Notes: generated from the sequence alone by a model not told the origin. A stretch of 64,000 nt of DNA from Microcaldota archaeon (GCA_020854835.1 JAHKLX010000003.1:1-64000); one strand, 5' to 3'. Shown: positions 9,553-19,492, counted from the stretch's first letter. Program-made: numbers and translations.

Positions 9553-10686
9553 ATGTTAATTCTTAAAAATAAAAAAAATCAAATATATACTGACGATCCT
9601 CCTACAGTAAGTTCATTGGTCAATGGTTGTATCGGAGTGCAGCAATCAAACAAAGTTTTCATATCATCAGAAGAAGCAATGTATTTAATGGATATAAGAA
9701 ATGCTGAATGCCCTGTCAGTTTTTCAAAACTTATGCAAAGGCCAGCTAAATATTTTGGATACAAAGCATGGAGAGATAGGGGGCTGCATATACTTGATTT
9801 TAAAAATCCAAAAGTAAAAGAAGAGATTAAAAAAACAAAGAAAAAAAACCTTTTAAGAGATTATTCATTGGTTAAAAGCAAGCTTCCAAAAACAAAAACC
9901 CAAGGGAAATTCTATAAAAGAGATTTGATGACAGTAGTTGACGAAAATATACCTGAAGAAATTTATTATGAATATTGGTTTGGACAGCTGGGCACATATA
10001 AAACAGAGCATAGGGGGAGATATTATTATTTAGATGTTTACGAAACACTGTATTTAATTGAAAAAAATAAATTGAAAACAAAAACTGAAAAAGAGTCCAT
10101 TATAAAAACAGCTAAAAAAAGACATAAATTTTTTGAATTGATGTACAATGTGTATAAAGATTGGAGAAAAAAAGGTTTTGTTTTGAAAACGGGATTCAAA
10201 TTTGGAAGCCATTTTCGTTTGTATTTCCCTGGAGCAACACCAAAACAAACAGGAAAAGAATGGATGCATTCAAAACATGTTATTCATGTATTTCCCTATA
10301 AACATAAATTATTGATTTCAGAATGGTCGCGTGCAATAAGAGTTGCGCATTCCGTTAGAAAAACTTTTATTTTAGGAATTCCGAAACACGAAAAAGACAA
10401 AATGAAAAATGTAAATTTGGATTATTTGGTTTACCATAGAAAAAACAAAAGCGTTAAAAAACCTGGTGAAGACGATCCAAGTTATGTCATGTGGTGTTTG
10501 AGTGAAGAAGAGTATATAGGTGGTGCAGAATTGGCCTATGCACTCCACGAAGCCAAAAAATTGAAACTAGGATTGGTTTTGGCAATAGTTGACCGCGAAA
10601 CTAGTGTAACCTTTTATAGAGTGATTAAAATCAAGCTCCCGCAAAGCAAATATGAATATTATGAAATTGAATGGGTACAGCCTTAG
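9553..10686 (+). CDS. endA: tRNA-splicing endonuclease, three-unit (epsilon2-like) form
   Basis: EndA cleaves pre-tRNA introns at bulge-helix-bulge motifs. The catalytic core (residues ~190-290) carries the known triad: Tyr224 in GSHFRLYFPG, His239 in WMHSKHVIHV and Lys270 in AHSVRKTFILGI. At 377 residues it is about twice the length of the homotetrameric alpha4 enzymes (~180). A degenerate N-terminal unit (1-83), the catalytic unit, and a C-terminal unit (~290-377, YLVYHRKNKS onward) resemble the three-unit epsilon2 enzyme described from ARMAN archaea, which forms homodimers and accepts relaxed introns. The start at 9553 follows AAGGTG; a longer frame would run into the pilin gene. All four tRNAs in this window need such an enzyme. 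The epsilon2 assignment is inference from length and order. Confidence 0.9.
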   Translation: MLILKNKKNQIYTDDPPTVSSLVNGCIGVQQSNKVFISSEEAMYLMDIRNAECPVSFSKLMQRPAKYFGYKAWRDRGLHILDFKNPKVKEEIKKTKKKNLLRDYSLVKSKLPKTKTQGKFYKRDLMTVVDENIPEEIYYEYWFGQLGTYKTEHRGRYYYLDVYETLYLIEKNKLKTKTEKESIIKTAKKRHKFFELMYNVYKDWRKKGFVLKTGFKFGSHFRLYFPGATPKQTGKEWMHSKHVIHVFPYKHKLLISEWSRAIRVAHSVRKTFILGIPKHEKDKMKNVNLDYLVYHRKNKSVKKPGEDDPSYVMWCLSEEEYIGGAELAYALHEAKKLKLGLVLAIVDRETSVTFYRVIKIKLPQSKYEYYEIEWVQP

Positions 10687-10694
10687 GTGATTGG

Positions 10695-10925
10695 ATGAAA
10701 AAAGACGAGCAAAGAATAATTGATGATATTGATTTAATTGAAGGTGTTATTAAAGAAATTGAAGTGAAAAACAAAGAAACAGAAAGAATAATTGATTTAG
10801 CAAAAAGATACACTCAAGACACAAGTTTTTTTCTTGAAAAAAAAGATATGGTAACTGCATTTGGTTCAATAAATTATGCGCACGGTTTGTTGGATGCGTT
10901 GAGAATCCAGCAGGGCAAGATTTAA
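10695..10925 (+). CDS. DUF357 family protein
   Basis: A 76-residue, strongly helical protein. The C-terminal half (FFLEKKDMVTAFGSINYAHG, then LLDALRI) matches the archaeal DUF357 family, whose function is unknown. The ATG at 10695 follows GGTGAT by 2-4 bases; an upstream in-frame start would overlap the endonuclease gene. It lies 8 bases after endA and 44 bases before the oligosaccharyltransferase gene, so it is probably in the same transcript. Its heptad-like N-terminus (IIDDIDLIEGVIKEIEVKNK) suggests a helical hairpin or coiled coil. Confidence 0.8.
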   Translation: MKKDEQRIIDDIDLIEGVIKEIEVKNKETERIIDLAKRYTQDTSFFLEKKDMVTAFGSINYAHGLLDALRIQQGKI

Positions 10926-10969
10926 AAGATATTACATCTAAACAAGAACAATAATTAGGGGTGAGTTGA

Positions 10970-13900
10970 ATGTTATTATTTGATCCTATATATTTTTTAG
11001 CAGTGTTAGTATTATACGCATGGATTCCAGGACTTCTAGTAGGTTTTGGACTCTTGTGGAGAACAAAATTGAGCATAGTTGAAACTATTATTATATCACT
11101 AGTTATAGGTTTAATGCTTCCTCCAATAATTAGTATGCTACTCAATATGGCAGGGGTTGCATTTTCTTATGAAATATCTATGATTAGTATGGGTTTAACC
11201 GCACTTCTCGGGATAGCCATTATAGCATTTCAAATTTTGTCTGGCGCTATTGATTTGAAAAATGATGAAACATTAAGGGAAATAAAAGCCTTTTTATCTG
11301 GCTGGGCAGGGATCAGATCTTTAGACCAATTTAAAATCCATATTAAAAAATGGTCGGTTTGGTTTGCACAAATTGTAATACTTTTGATTCTGCTCATGAC
11401 TTTTACAAGCAGAGTAGCGACTTGGAGCCCAATACATTTTGAATTAGATCCTTATTACTACATATATGGTGGCAGACAATTAATAGAGTTTGGCAATATG
11501 CCCTTGGATGATGATACTGCGTGGTATCCTGAGATTGATCCGGTTGATCATCGTAGCTTTTCTCCATTTTTAGGATTTATATTTGCGCATATGTATAATT
11601 ATTACACTGCAGGGGGCGAATTTGAAAATTACTTATATTCAACAGTTACATCATTTTATCCCCCTATTGCGGCCATGATATTGGTGTTTATGATTTATGT
11701 TTTAATTAAAGAAGAATACGGACACTGGTATGGAGTTATTGCAGGATTTCTTACATTTACAATGCCCACGCTATTGACAAAAATGGTTGCAGGAACACAA
11801 GAAGCACAGCCTTTGGCCCTTATGATACTAATGTTTGTTTTTGCCTGTTATGCACTAACTATAAAGAGAAAAAGATGGGAGTATTTGGCTTTAACAGGTT
11901 TGGGCATTTTTATAGCAGGTGTTGGCGCCACATCACTCCCTTTGATAACGATGGTAATTGCAGTATACTTTCTTGCACAAGGAATACTTAATTTTATATC
12001 AAATAAAGAAACAAAAGATTTGATAATATTCAATGCAGTTATTGTTGTTATAATTATATTTACAGAATTAATCTATAGAATTTATTCTGGAACTTTTTCA
12101 ATTACGTTTATTATAGGCAGTAAAATACTTCTTCCGTTGATTGCAGTATTAGTAGTAGCGGGCTTAGAAATTATTAAAAAAATTAATATTTCGCTACCAA
12201 TTGGTTTCACCCAGTTAGTGAAAAAAATCGATCCGGTCACTTTACATAGAACTGGCATAGTTTTTTGTTTGGTAGTAGTTGGTCTGTTGTTCCTTTTATC
12301 TCCTTTCTCAGGACCGATTAAAGCCCCTATACGCAGTTATATTGGTGCTGCCACATTCACTAATCCTTTGCAAAGAACAATCCAAGAACAGCAATTAACC
12401 ACTGAGTTAATTAGTATGTGGCTTGGCCCATTAGGTTCAAACTTAGGAATAGTTGATGCAATAACAATTATTCCTTCTTTATTTTTAAAAATTTTATATT
12501 CTTTTTTGAATATTGTTTTAGCACAAGTCTTGGATTTGCCAAATTTGGCAGAGCAAACAGAAGTTATTGGAAATCTTCCACCTAGTCTGGCATTGACATT
12601 TATTTTCTTAACAATAATATCTGTTGTTTCTGAACTTTACTTTAATCATTCTGAAAAAGAAAAAAATATTTCTCTTTCATTGTTTATGCTTGTGTATCTA
12701 TTGCCCATGACATACATCGGATTCAATAAAGTTAAATTTATGGTGTATGCGGCATTGGGTGTAGTTATGGCAAGTATTATACCTTTCGTAGGAATGGCAA
12801 AAGGTTTGGCGAGGGCTGTAGATTATATGGAACCTGACAAAGTTGAAAAGTTTATTGGAAAAACAATGATTCATAGCATAATGTTTGCCATTATTTTAGC
12901 GATCGCTCTTGCAACTTTTATTTCGTTGGATATCGACAACCCAAGATTAAGTTATTCTATGCTTATGAGCTCCACAATGCCAAAATATTCTGATAATCCA
13001 ATAATACTCAAAGAAAAATTTGAAGAATTGTGCGAATACGATGCAGGATTCTGTAGATACGCAAATCCAAAAACAACTATGACGATCAACGAACAATATG
13101 ATATAGTTGCATGCATGTATTCAGTTATACCTAATGAAGACATTATAAAAAGTATTGAAAATCCCGAATATGGAAATAGTTTGTTTAAAAAATGGCTGAA
13201 TGCTGCAGGATTACGATGCTCTAGAGTGGATGCAGAATGGATTGATGCTTATGAATGGATGGAGGACAATACATCTCCAAAAGATAGAATCACTTCCTGG
13301 TGGGATTACGGACATTGGACAAATTATTTCGGAAATCGAAAAACAGTTCTTAGAAATGAACATACATCCCATAATATGATACATATGACTGCATATGCAT
13401 ATCTCCATGGAAATGAAAAAGATTTATGGGATTACATGGAATATTTTGACAGCGACTATGCAGTTTTTGATTTTGGTTTGGTCGGCAGCCCAACAAATAT
13501 GGGGGGTAAATACCATGCATTGAATTATTTAGGGTGTGCTCATTCAGATGAAACAGATGTTATTCGCAGACCAAGTGAATCATACTGTGAACAAAACAAT
13601 TTATGGGAAGAAATTTATATTCCTCCATCTAATGTACAGTATTGTGAATACGCACCCGGCCAGAGAGGAATAATAGGATATGGATATGTAGTTTCTTCAG
13701 TTGTACAAGAAAATTTCACAGCTGCAACCGGAAGAGAAGGTTTAAACAGTCTTAAACCTAAGTTTTGTGTAGGTGAAACAGAGATTAGTTTAAACGGCCA
13801 AATAACAGAAATTCCTGCTGCATATCTTTTAAATGAGAAGAATTCAGATGGAACTTTAAAACTTTTAAGAGGGTATGTATACAGACAAGATGATATTATA

Positions 13901-14158
13901 CAAGAAGGTGTTGTTGTATTAAACAGGTATTGGTTGGTATTTGATGAAGAACCCGTATGGGTAGTTAACAACACACTTACATCAGGATGGGAAGATAGAA
14001 CAAGCAGCTTTTATGATTCCAATATCTATAAAGCATTATTCTTGAATGAAATACAGGGTTTCCAGTTAGTTTATACAAATTCAGGTCTAGTAATTTTCAA
14101 AAGAAATTCTGAACCTCCAGCAGGAACAGTAACTATTCCTGCCCCTATTTTAAATTAA
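10970..14158 (+). CDS. aglB: Oligosaccharyltransferase STT3/AglB (N-glycosylation)
   Basis: Transfers a lipid-linked oligosaccharide to Asn in N-x-S/T sequons of exported proteins, outside the cytoplasmic membrane. The N-terminal ~680 residues contain around a dozen transmembrane helices. An acidic metal-binding loop follows the first helices (FELDPYYYIYGG). The soluble C-terminal domain carries the signature WWDYG at residues 777-781 (ITSWWDYGHWTNYFG), which recognises the +2 Ser/Thr. At 1062 residues it is a full-length archaeal AglB. Its substrates probably include the large surface proteins encoded here, and the glm operon at 21-25 kb could supply amino sugars. A GGGGTGAG ribosome site precedes the ATG. 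The 3' end overlaps the convergent HAD gene by 4 bases. Confidence 0.95.
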   Translation: MLLFDPIYFLAVLVLYAWIPGLLVGFGLLWRTKLSIVETIIISLVIGLMLPPIISMLLNMAGVAFSYEISMISMGLTALLGIAIIAFQILSGAIDLKNDETLREIKAFLSGWAGIRSLDQFKIHIKKWSVWFAQIVILLILLMTFTSRVATWSPIHFELDPYYYIYGGRQLIEFGNMPLDDDTAWYPEIDPVDHRSFSPFLGFIFAHMYNYYTAGGEFENYLYSTVTSFYPPIAAMILVFMIYVLIKEEYGHWYGVIAGFLTFTMPTLLTKMVAGTQEAQPLALMILMFVFACYALTIKRKRWEYLALTGLGIFIAGVGATSLPLITMVIAVYFLAQGILNFISNKETKDLIIFNAVIVVIIIFTELIYRIYSGTFSITFIIGSKILLPLIAVLVVAGLEIIKKINISLPIGFTQLVKKIDPVTLHRTGIVFCLVVVGLLFLLSPFSGPIKAPIRSYIGAATFTNPLQRTIQEQQLTTELISMWLGPLGSNLGIVDAITIIPSLFLKILYSFLNIVLAQVLDLPNLAEQTEVIGNLPPSLALTFIFLTIISVVSELYFNHSEKEKNISLSLFMLVYLLPMTYIGFNKVKFMVYAALGVVMASIIPFVGMAKGLARAVDYMEPDKVEKFIGKTMIHSIMFAIILAIALATFISLDIDNPRLSYSMLMSSTMPKYSDNPIILKEKFEELCEYDAGFCRYANPKTTMTINEQYDIVACMYSVIPNEDIIKSIENPEYGNSLFKKWLNAAGLRCSRVDAEWIDAYEWMEDNTSPKDRITSWWDYGHWTNYFGNRKTVLRNEHTSHNMIHMTAYAYLHGNEKDLWDYMEYFDSDYAVFDFGLVGSPTNMGGKYHALNYLGCAHSDETDVIRRPSESYCEQNNLWEEIYIPPSNVQYCEYAPGQRGIIGYGYVVSSVVQENFTAATGREGLNSLKPKFCVGETEISLNGQITEIPAAYLLNEKNSDGTLKLLRGYVYRQDDIIQEGVVVLNRYWLVFDEEPVWVVNNTLTSGWEDRTSSFYDSNIYKALFLNEIQGFQLVYTNSGLVIFKRNSEPPAGTVTIPAPILN

Positions 14159-14754
14159 TTTTTTTCTAAAAAGTCCCTTAGGCAGGTTATACGCAAGTAA
14201 GGGCAGTTTTCTTTTTCATGTTTAGATTTTGGGTTGAATACATGTACTGGCACTATACTCAATTTTTCCACAGGATATAAGTTTTCAGGTTTGTCATCAA
14301 AAAAATAAACTTCATCAGTAACTTGTGAATTCAATGAATTTAAAACAAGAATATAAATATCTAAATTTGGCTTTTGAATACCTACATCCCCTGAAAGAAT
14401 ACGAACGAATTTTATTTTTGTTTGATTTTCAACCCAATCAATAAGCTTGTGCCCCCAAGAAGAAGGAATGTTGGAAACTATACTATATGAGGAATCAGGA
14501 TAAACTTCAAATATGTCTAAAATTCCATCATCAAATGTATTTATCACTTTTTTAAATAATTCTTCAAAAGTTGATTCGGGAAGTCCACAATTTTCCCAAA
14601 ACTGTTTTTCAGTTATCTGCTTGTTTTCAAATTTTAGATAGTTTGGTTTGAGAATGTCATGAGAAATGCCTGTTAAATCACATAAATGATGACGTATAAG
14701 ATGGCCCTCACTGAATATAACTCCCATCAAATCAAAAATAAAATGCCTTTTCAT
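14155..14754 (-). CDS. HAD superfamily hydrolase (YihX-like phosphatase)
   Basis: 199 residues with the four HAD motifs: I, FDLMGVIF with the nucleophile Asp8; II, SIVSNIPSSW; III, a Lys in GIQKPNLDIY; IV, YFFDDKPENL with the paired Asp. The second Asp of the usual DxD is Met here. Loss of that residue is common in the YihX/epoxide-hydrolase-N branch (DLGNV-type), so a phosphatase or a related activity remains possible. A helical cap lies between motifs I and II. Substrate unknown; small sugar phosphates are typical. The gene is convergent with aglB and divergent from leuS, sharing a 60-base A/T-rich promoter gap. Confidence 0.82.
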   Translation of the reverse strand: MKRHFIFDLMGVIFSEGHLIRHHLCDLTGISHDILKPNYLKFENKQITEKQFWENCGLPESTFEELFKKVINTFDDGILDIFEVYPDSSYSIVSNIPSSWGHKLIDWVENQTKIKFVRILSGDVGIQKPNLDIYILVLNSLNSQVTDEVYFFDDKPENLYPVEKLSIVPVHVFNPKSKHEKENCPYLRITCLRDFLEKN

Positions 14755-14817
14755 AATAAATATTAATATAAATAAATTTATAAATTTAAACTGTAAAAAT
14801 GTGTTGTTGGTGATTTA

Positions 14818-17640
14818 ATGGAATATAATCCTCAAAAAATTGAAAAGAAATGGCAAAACGAATGGGAAAGGGAAAAAATCGCCCATACTGAAAAAAATTC
14901 AAAGGAAAAATTCTTTATGGTGTTTGCTTATCCATATCCTACTGGATTTTTACATACTGGACATATGAGAGGTTTTTCATATTCAGATATGATAATACGT
15001 TTTCATAAGCTTAAAGGATATAATGTTTTTTTTCCCACAGGAATACATGCAACTGGCAACGGTGCAATTGCCAAAGCAAGATTGATTCAACAAGGGGATG
15101 AAAAAACTATAAATTATTTAAAAGAAAACGGGGTTGAACAAAAAGATCTTGAAAAGATGGTTGATGCAGAGGCATTTATATCTTACTTTGCAGGAAGATA
15201 TCTTCATGACTATAAAGCATTTGGACTTTTGGTAGATGACAGACCTTTTTTGATTACTTCAAACCCTATCTATAAAAAATTTATCACATGGCAGTTTAAA
15301 AAATTTGAAGAAAAAGGATTGTTGAAACAAGGAGAATATTACGCAACTGTTTGTGAAAACTGTGGCGCAGTTGCTGTTGACCCATCTGAATCAGATATTT
15401 CAAGCGGAGGAACAGCTGAAAAAAATGAATATGTTTTATTGAAATTTAAGGGTCAAATAAATGGCAAAGAAATTTATCTGGTTGCTGCAACTTTAAGACC
15501 TGAAACCGTTTATGGCCAAACTAATTTATGGATACTGCCCGATGAAGAATATGCCATTATTGAGATAAACGATGAAACGTGGGTGGGTTGCGAAAGCTTT
15601 GCTGAAAAATTAGCGTACCAATATGATTCAAAAAAAACAGGAAAAATCATGGGCAAAGAATTTGTCGGTAAATTGTTTAAAGCACCAGGTTTAGAAAAAA
15701 ATATTCCTGTTCTGCCTGCTGAATTTATTGACTCAAAAATGGGGACAGGGATTGTGACTTCTGTACCGTCTGATGCACCACACGATTATGCAGCACTTTT
15801 AGAAGTCAAAGATAATTGTGAAAGGTATGGATTGTGTGAAATGGTCAAAGATATAACTCCTTTCCCTATAATCAAAACAGAGGGTATGGCAGATATGCCT
15901 GCTGTTGATATTTGTGACAAATTGGGCATAAGAAAAACGAACGATCCCAGAATAGAACAAGCAAAAAAACACGTTTACAAAACAGGATTTTATAAAGGAA
16001 TTATGATTAGCAGCCCTTATAAAGGAATGAAAGTTGAAGAAGCAAAAGAAAAAATAAAACAAGAATTGATTGATCAAAAAAAGGCAGCTTTGTTTTATGA
16101 TTTGAGTGAACAGGTAGTTTGTAGATGTAAGGGTAGAGTTTTTATAAAAAAAATCGACCACCAATGGTTTATTGATTATGGCAAGGACTGGCTAAATAAA
16201 GATTCAATAGAACACGCTAAAACGATGAAAATAAAACCAAATGACTTCTACAATTTTTTCCCAAATGCTTTAGAATGGTTTTCAGAAAGACCATGTGCCA
16301 GAATGGGGCGCTGGGTAGGTACTACTCTGCCCCAAGATGAGAGGTATGTGATAGAGGCAATATCTGATTCCACATTATATCCTTTGTTTTTTATAATATC
16401 GAAATACCAAAAACAGTTCACTGCAGAGCAATTGACAATGGAATTTTTTGATTATGTTTTTTTAGGAAAAGGAAATGTTGGAACTATAGATACTGATATG
16501 GATAAAGAATTAATTGAAAAAATAAAACAGGAAATTGAATACTGGTCTCCTTTGGACTTGAATCTAGGAGGTAAAGAACATAAAACAGTTCACTTTCCGC
16601 CATTTTTAAAAGCACATGTTGCAATTTTAAATAAAATTATGTGGCCCAAAGGAATTTTTGTTCATGGGTGGGTAACGTCAACAGGGGGTGAAAAAGTTTC
16701 TAAAAGCAAAGGAGGGGCAGAACCCGTACCCCAGATGATCGCACATTATGGGGCCGATGTGATGAGACTGTATTACGCAAATGTTGCATCACCATTCAGC
16801 GATATGGAACTTGATAGAGAGTTGGTTAACAATTACAAAAATAGAATAAATCAGTTGATCCAGATGGTTGAAAAATTGAATTCGCTTGAAAACCAAACAA
16901 ACGAATACCTTGATGAATGGCTTGAAAATAAATTAAACCAATATATCGGAGAATATATGGAATCGATGGAAAACTATGATTTGAAAAAAAGCAGCGATGT
17001 TGTCTTTTTCCTATTACCTAATGATATTGACTGGTATGTTAGAAGGGGGGGAGCAAGTAAAAAAACTTTGCAAAAGGTATTGAAATCACTGGTTCAGTTA
17101 TGGATGCCAATAACTCCCCATATTGCAGAGGAAATTTGGAAAGAAATACTCAAACAAGATGGGTTGGTTGTGACTTCAGAATTGGAAAATCCCAAAAAAG
17201 TAAAAATTGAATATGATTCTGAAGAATACATAAAAAAAGTAGTTGATGATATTGCAAATATTATTAAGGTTGCAAAGATAGAACCTAAAGAAATATCCAT
17301 TTACACCTGTTCTAATTGGAAAAAACAAGTGGTTTTGGACGGAATTAGTATTGACATAAAACAGGTTATGCCAACGCTCATGAAAAATGAATATACCCAA
17401 AACAAAGTTGAGCAATCAAAATTCGTCAAATCGCTTTCAAAAAAAATAATGGATTACAAATCACTCCCAAAACAAGCATTTGAAATAGATGAAAATCAAA
17501 TACTGCAAAGTGCTGTTGATTTTCTTAAAACAAGATTCAATGCAGACATTATTGTTTTGGAAGAAAATAAAGCCCCTGAAAATGACAAAAACAAAGCAGA
17601 CATTTCTGCACCATTAAAACCTGGAATAGTGATAAGATGA
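14818..17640 (+). CDS. leuS: Leucyl-tRNA synthetase, archaeal type
   Basis: Charges tRNA-Leu with leucine. The class I HIGH motif appears as HTGH at residues 46-49 (YPYPTGFLHTGHMRGFSYSD) and KMSKS as KVSKS near residue 625 (GGEKVSKSKGGAEP). The editing CP1 domain lies between, with the typical threonine-rich TLRPETVYG. The 940-residue length and domain order fit the archaeal/eukaryotic class. A GGTGATTTA ribosome site precedes the ATG. The stop overlaps the start of trm56 by 4 bases, so the two are translationally coupled. One of its substrates, tRNA-Leu(CAG), is at 49.2 kb. Confidence 0.97.
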   Translation: MEYNPQKIEKKWQNEWEREKIAHTEKNSKEKFFMVFAYPYPTGFLHTGHMRGFSYSDMIIRFHKLKGYNVFFPTGIHATGNGAIAKARLIQQGDEKTINYLKENGVEQKDLEKMVDAEAFISYFAGRYLHDYKAFGLLVDDRPFLITSNPIYKKFITWQFKKFEEKGLLKQGEYYATVCENCGAVAVDPSESDISSGGTAEKNEYVLLKFKGQINGKEIYLVAATLRPETVYGQTNLWILPDEEYAIIEINDETWVGCESFAEKLAYQYDSKKTGKIMGKEFVGKLFKAPGLEKNIPVLPAEFIDSKMGTGIVTSVPSDAPHDYAALLEVKDNCERYGLCEMVKDITPFPIIKTEGMADMPAVDICDKLGIRKTNDPRIEQAKKHVYKTGFYKGIMISSPYKGMKVEEAKEKIKQELIDQKKAALFYDLSEQVVCRCKGRVFIKKIDHQWFIDYGKDWLNKDSIEHAKTMKIKPNDFYNFFPNALEWFSERPCARMGRWVGTTLPQDERYVIEAISDSTLYPLFFIISKYQKQFTAEQLTMEFFDYVFLGKGNVGTIDTDMDKELIEKIKQEIEYWSPLDLNLGGKEHKTVHFPPFLKAHVAILNKIMWPKGIFVHGWVTSTGGEKVSKSKGGAEPVPQMIAHYGADVMRLYYANVASPFSDMELDRELVNNYKNRINQLIQMVEKLNSLENQTNEYLDEWLENKLNQYIGEYMESMENYDLKKSSDVVFFLLPNDIDWYVRRGGASKKTLQKVLKSLVQLWMPITPHIAEEIWKEILKQDGLVVTSELENPKKVKIEYDSEEYIKKVVDDIANIIKVAKIEPKEISIYTCSNWKKQVVLDGISIDIKQVMPTLMKNEYTQNKVEQSKFVKSLSKKIMDYKSLPKQAFEIDENQILQSAVDFLKTRFNADIIVLEENKAPENDKNKADISAPLKPGIVIR

Positions 17641-18155
17641 TAAATATACTGCGTCTTTCCCATAGGGCATTTAGAGATGCACGCATGAGCAGTCATGTTT
17701 GTTTGACTGCAAGGGCTTTTGGTGCAAATAAAGTGTATTATACTGGGCAAAAAGATGAAAAACTTGAAAATTCTTTAAATAAAGTTGTTAATGATTGGGG
17801 GGGAAACTTTGAAGTTGAATATATAGAAAAATGGAGCCAGGTTATTAAAGAACACAAAAATAAGGGGTTCGAGATTTTGCATTTGACAATGTATGGCATC
17901 AATCCTGAGAGTATTGTTAAAGATATTAAAAATAAAGATCTTTTGATTATTGTTGGGGGTGAAAAAGTTGAGAGTGAGATATACCAATTGGCAGATTATA
18001 ATGTTTCAATTGGAAACCAACCCCATAGCGAAGTAGCAGCTTTGGCAATTTTAATACATATAATAACCGAAGGAAAAGAACTAACTTTGGAATTTTTGAA
18101 AGCAAAAAAACAGATTATCCCAGATAATAAAAGAAAATTATTAAATCGCAAGTAA
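17637..18155 (+). CDS. trm56: tRNA (cytidine(56)-2'-O)-methyltransferase aTrm56
   Basis: 172-residue SPOUT-class methyltransferase of the archaea-specific aTrm56 family, which methylates the ribose of C56 in the T-loop. Family signatures are RLSHRAFRDARMSSHVCLTA near the N-terminus and, in the knotted SAM site, IIVGGEKVESEIY and NVSIGNQPHSEVAALAI. It overlaps the leuS stop by 4 bases. Its target C56 lies two or three nucleotides from the T-loop introns of tRNA-Ala and tRNA-Leu in this window, so methylation may have to follow splicing; that ordering is inferred. Length is normal for the family. Confidence 0.93.
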   Translation: MINILRLSHRAFRDARMSSHVCLTARAFGANKVYYTGQKDEKLENSLNKVVNDWGGNFEVEYIEKWSQVIKEHKNKGFEILHLTMYGINPESIVKDIKNKDLLIIVGGEKVESEIYQLADYNVSIGNQPHSEVAALAILIHIITEGKELTLEFLKAKKQIIPDNKRKLLNRK

Positions 18156-18168
18156 AAATATAAAATTT

Positions 18169-19425
18169 TTATTCCATATATTTGTTTTTCAAATAGAATA
18201 TAATTCCTACGACAATTATAACTGCTACGAGAGTGATTCCCAATAAAACTAGATCCAACTCGCTAGAATCAGGTTCTATATCCTCTCCATTGGGATCGGT
18301 AGTTATGTTTGTGTCTTGTCCACCACCTATAGGTATGGCAGCGTCCTGGCCCACAATAAAGGTCCTCGATAATCTTTCTCTGTTCCCCGCAATATCAACA
18401 ACTTCAATAGTTGCATCAATTCGGGTTCCAGGATGTTCATGTTCAAAAATGCCAGAGTAGATGTATTGAGTTCCCTGTTTAAGAGTAAGTTGCACATCTT
18501 TTTGTATAACATTAACATCACTAGGGCGCTGGATTGTGTATGTCATTCTTAGAGAATTTGGAAGACCAGAGGGGTACACTCCAGGATCATTTGCATCTAA
18601 ATCAACACCCCAAGAGGTTCGGTCTGCATAAAATTTAACATCCCTGACAACAGGTTTAGTTAAATCAAAAACAAATCTAATTTTTAAATCCTCTAGATTA
18701 ATAGACTGTGTAACTTTTTTCGCAAGAACTTCTGCAGAAGCAAATTGTTGGTTTGGACAAATTATTGTGATGTTTTGTGGCGATGTAACAGCAAATGTTT
18801 TTTCACAGACAGTTAGAGTTCCATTTAAATGATAACCAGTATCATCAACAAACTCAATTATGGGAGTATACTCATACACAGAAAATTCCAAACTTTGATG
18901 TTCTGAACCCATTTCAAAAGGAAACTCGAAATCTTCTCCAGAATAGGTTACTCTCATCACATACTCCCCTGGAGGCAGATAATAAAATACATGTCCAACA
19001 TTAGTTTCTTGTTTGATGCCCATTATATCAGTTGTTGCATTTATGGGGCCGGTTTCAGGAGATGAGATATACACTCTAAGCCGGTTTATAGGGACTGTGA
19101 AATATGTTGAACTTTTGATATTAGGGTTATAGGTTATAGTATTGGTGTCTGTGTAATCAAAATAATCAATTGTAACCTTATATGTGAGATCAGGGTTGTT
19201 TGCCAAAGCTGTAACCCTAAGTTCTGCTTTGCCACTTGAATCAGTTACTACTGGAAAGGATGTAACATAACGATTTTCGTTTGATTGGTAGGTCACAGTT
19301 ACATTAACTCCAGGGATAGGCTCCCTGTTTTGATTTATAACATAGACCAAAGGATAGTCAACATATCTTGAGAATCCCACTGATAAAAATATAATAAAAA
19401 CCAATAATAATAACCCATTTCTCAC
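18169..19425 (-). CDS. Membrane-anchored surface protein with Ig-like domains
   Basis: A ~418-residue extracellular protein. An N-terminal signal sequence (RNGLLLLVFIIFLSVGFS) is followed by a carboxypeptidase-regulatory/Big-1-like beta domain (GVNVTVTYQS, TDSSGKAELRVTA), at least two more beta-sandwich stretches, a low-complexity Asp/Glu/Gly linker, and a C-terminal transmembrane anchor (LVLLGITLVAVIIVVGIIFYL) with a basic tail (KNKYME). Several N-x-T/S sequons suggest AglB glycosylation. The GTG at 19425 is preferred because GGTGATTTA lies directly before it, as before leuS; an in-frame ATG four codons upstream would place that ribosome site inside the gene. Function unknown, probably part of the envelope. 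Confidence 0.75.
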   Translation of the reverse strand: MRNGLLLLVFIIFLSVGFSRYVDYPLVYVINQNREPIPGVNVTVTYQSNENRYVTSFPVVTDSSGKAELRVTALANNPDLTYKVTIDYFDYTDTNTITYNPNIKSSTYFTVPINRLRVYISSPETGPINATTDIMGIKQETNVGHVFYYLPPGEYVMRVTYSGEDFEFPFEMGSEHQSLEFSVYEYTPIIEFVDDTGYHLNGTLTVCEKTFAVTSPQNITIICPNQQFASAEVLAKKVTQSINLEDLKIRFVFDLTKPVVRDVKFYADRTSWGVDLDANDPGVYPSGLPNSLRMTYTIQRPSDVNVIQKDVQLTLKQGTQYIYSGIFEHEHPGTRIDATIEVVDIAGNRERLSRTFIVGQDAAIPIGGGQDTNITTDPNGEDIEPDSSELDLVLLGITLVAVIIVVGIIFYLKNKYME

Positions 19426-19477
19426 TAAATCACCCATATTAATTTCTCGCGTTATGTTTAAATAGATTTTTACTAAT

Positions 19478-19492
19478 TAATTTATATAAATT
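19478..19492 (+). promoter_or_regulatory. TATA box for tRNA-Asn
   Basis: The sequence AATTTATATAAATTA is centred about 27 bases before the tRNA-Asn 5' end, the classical archaeal TATA spacing. Because the element is nearly palindromic it may also serve the divergent surface-protein gene. Confidence 0.6.
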
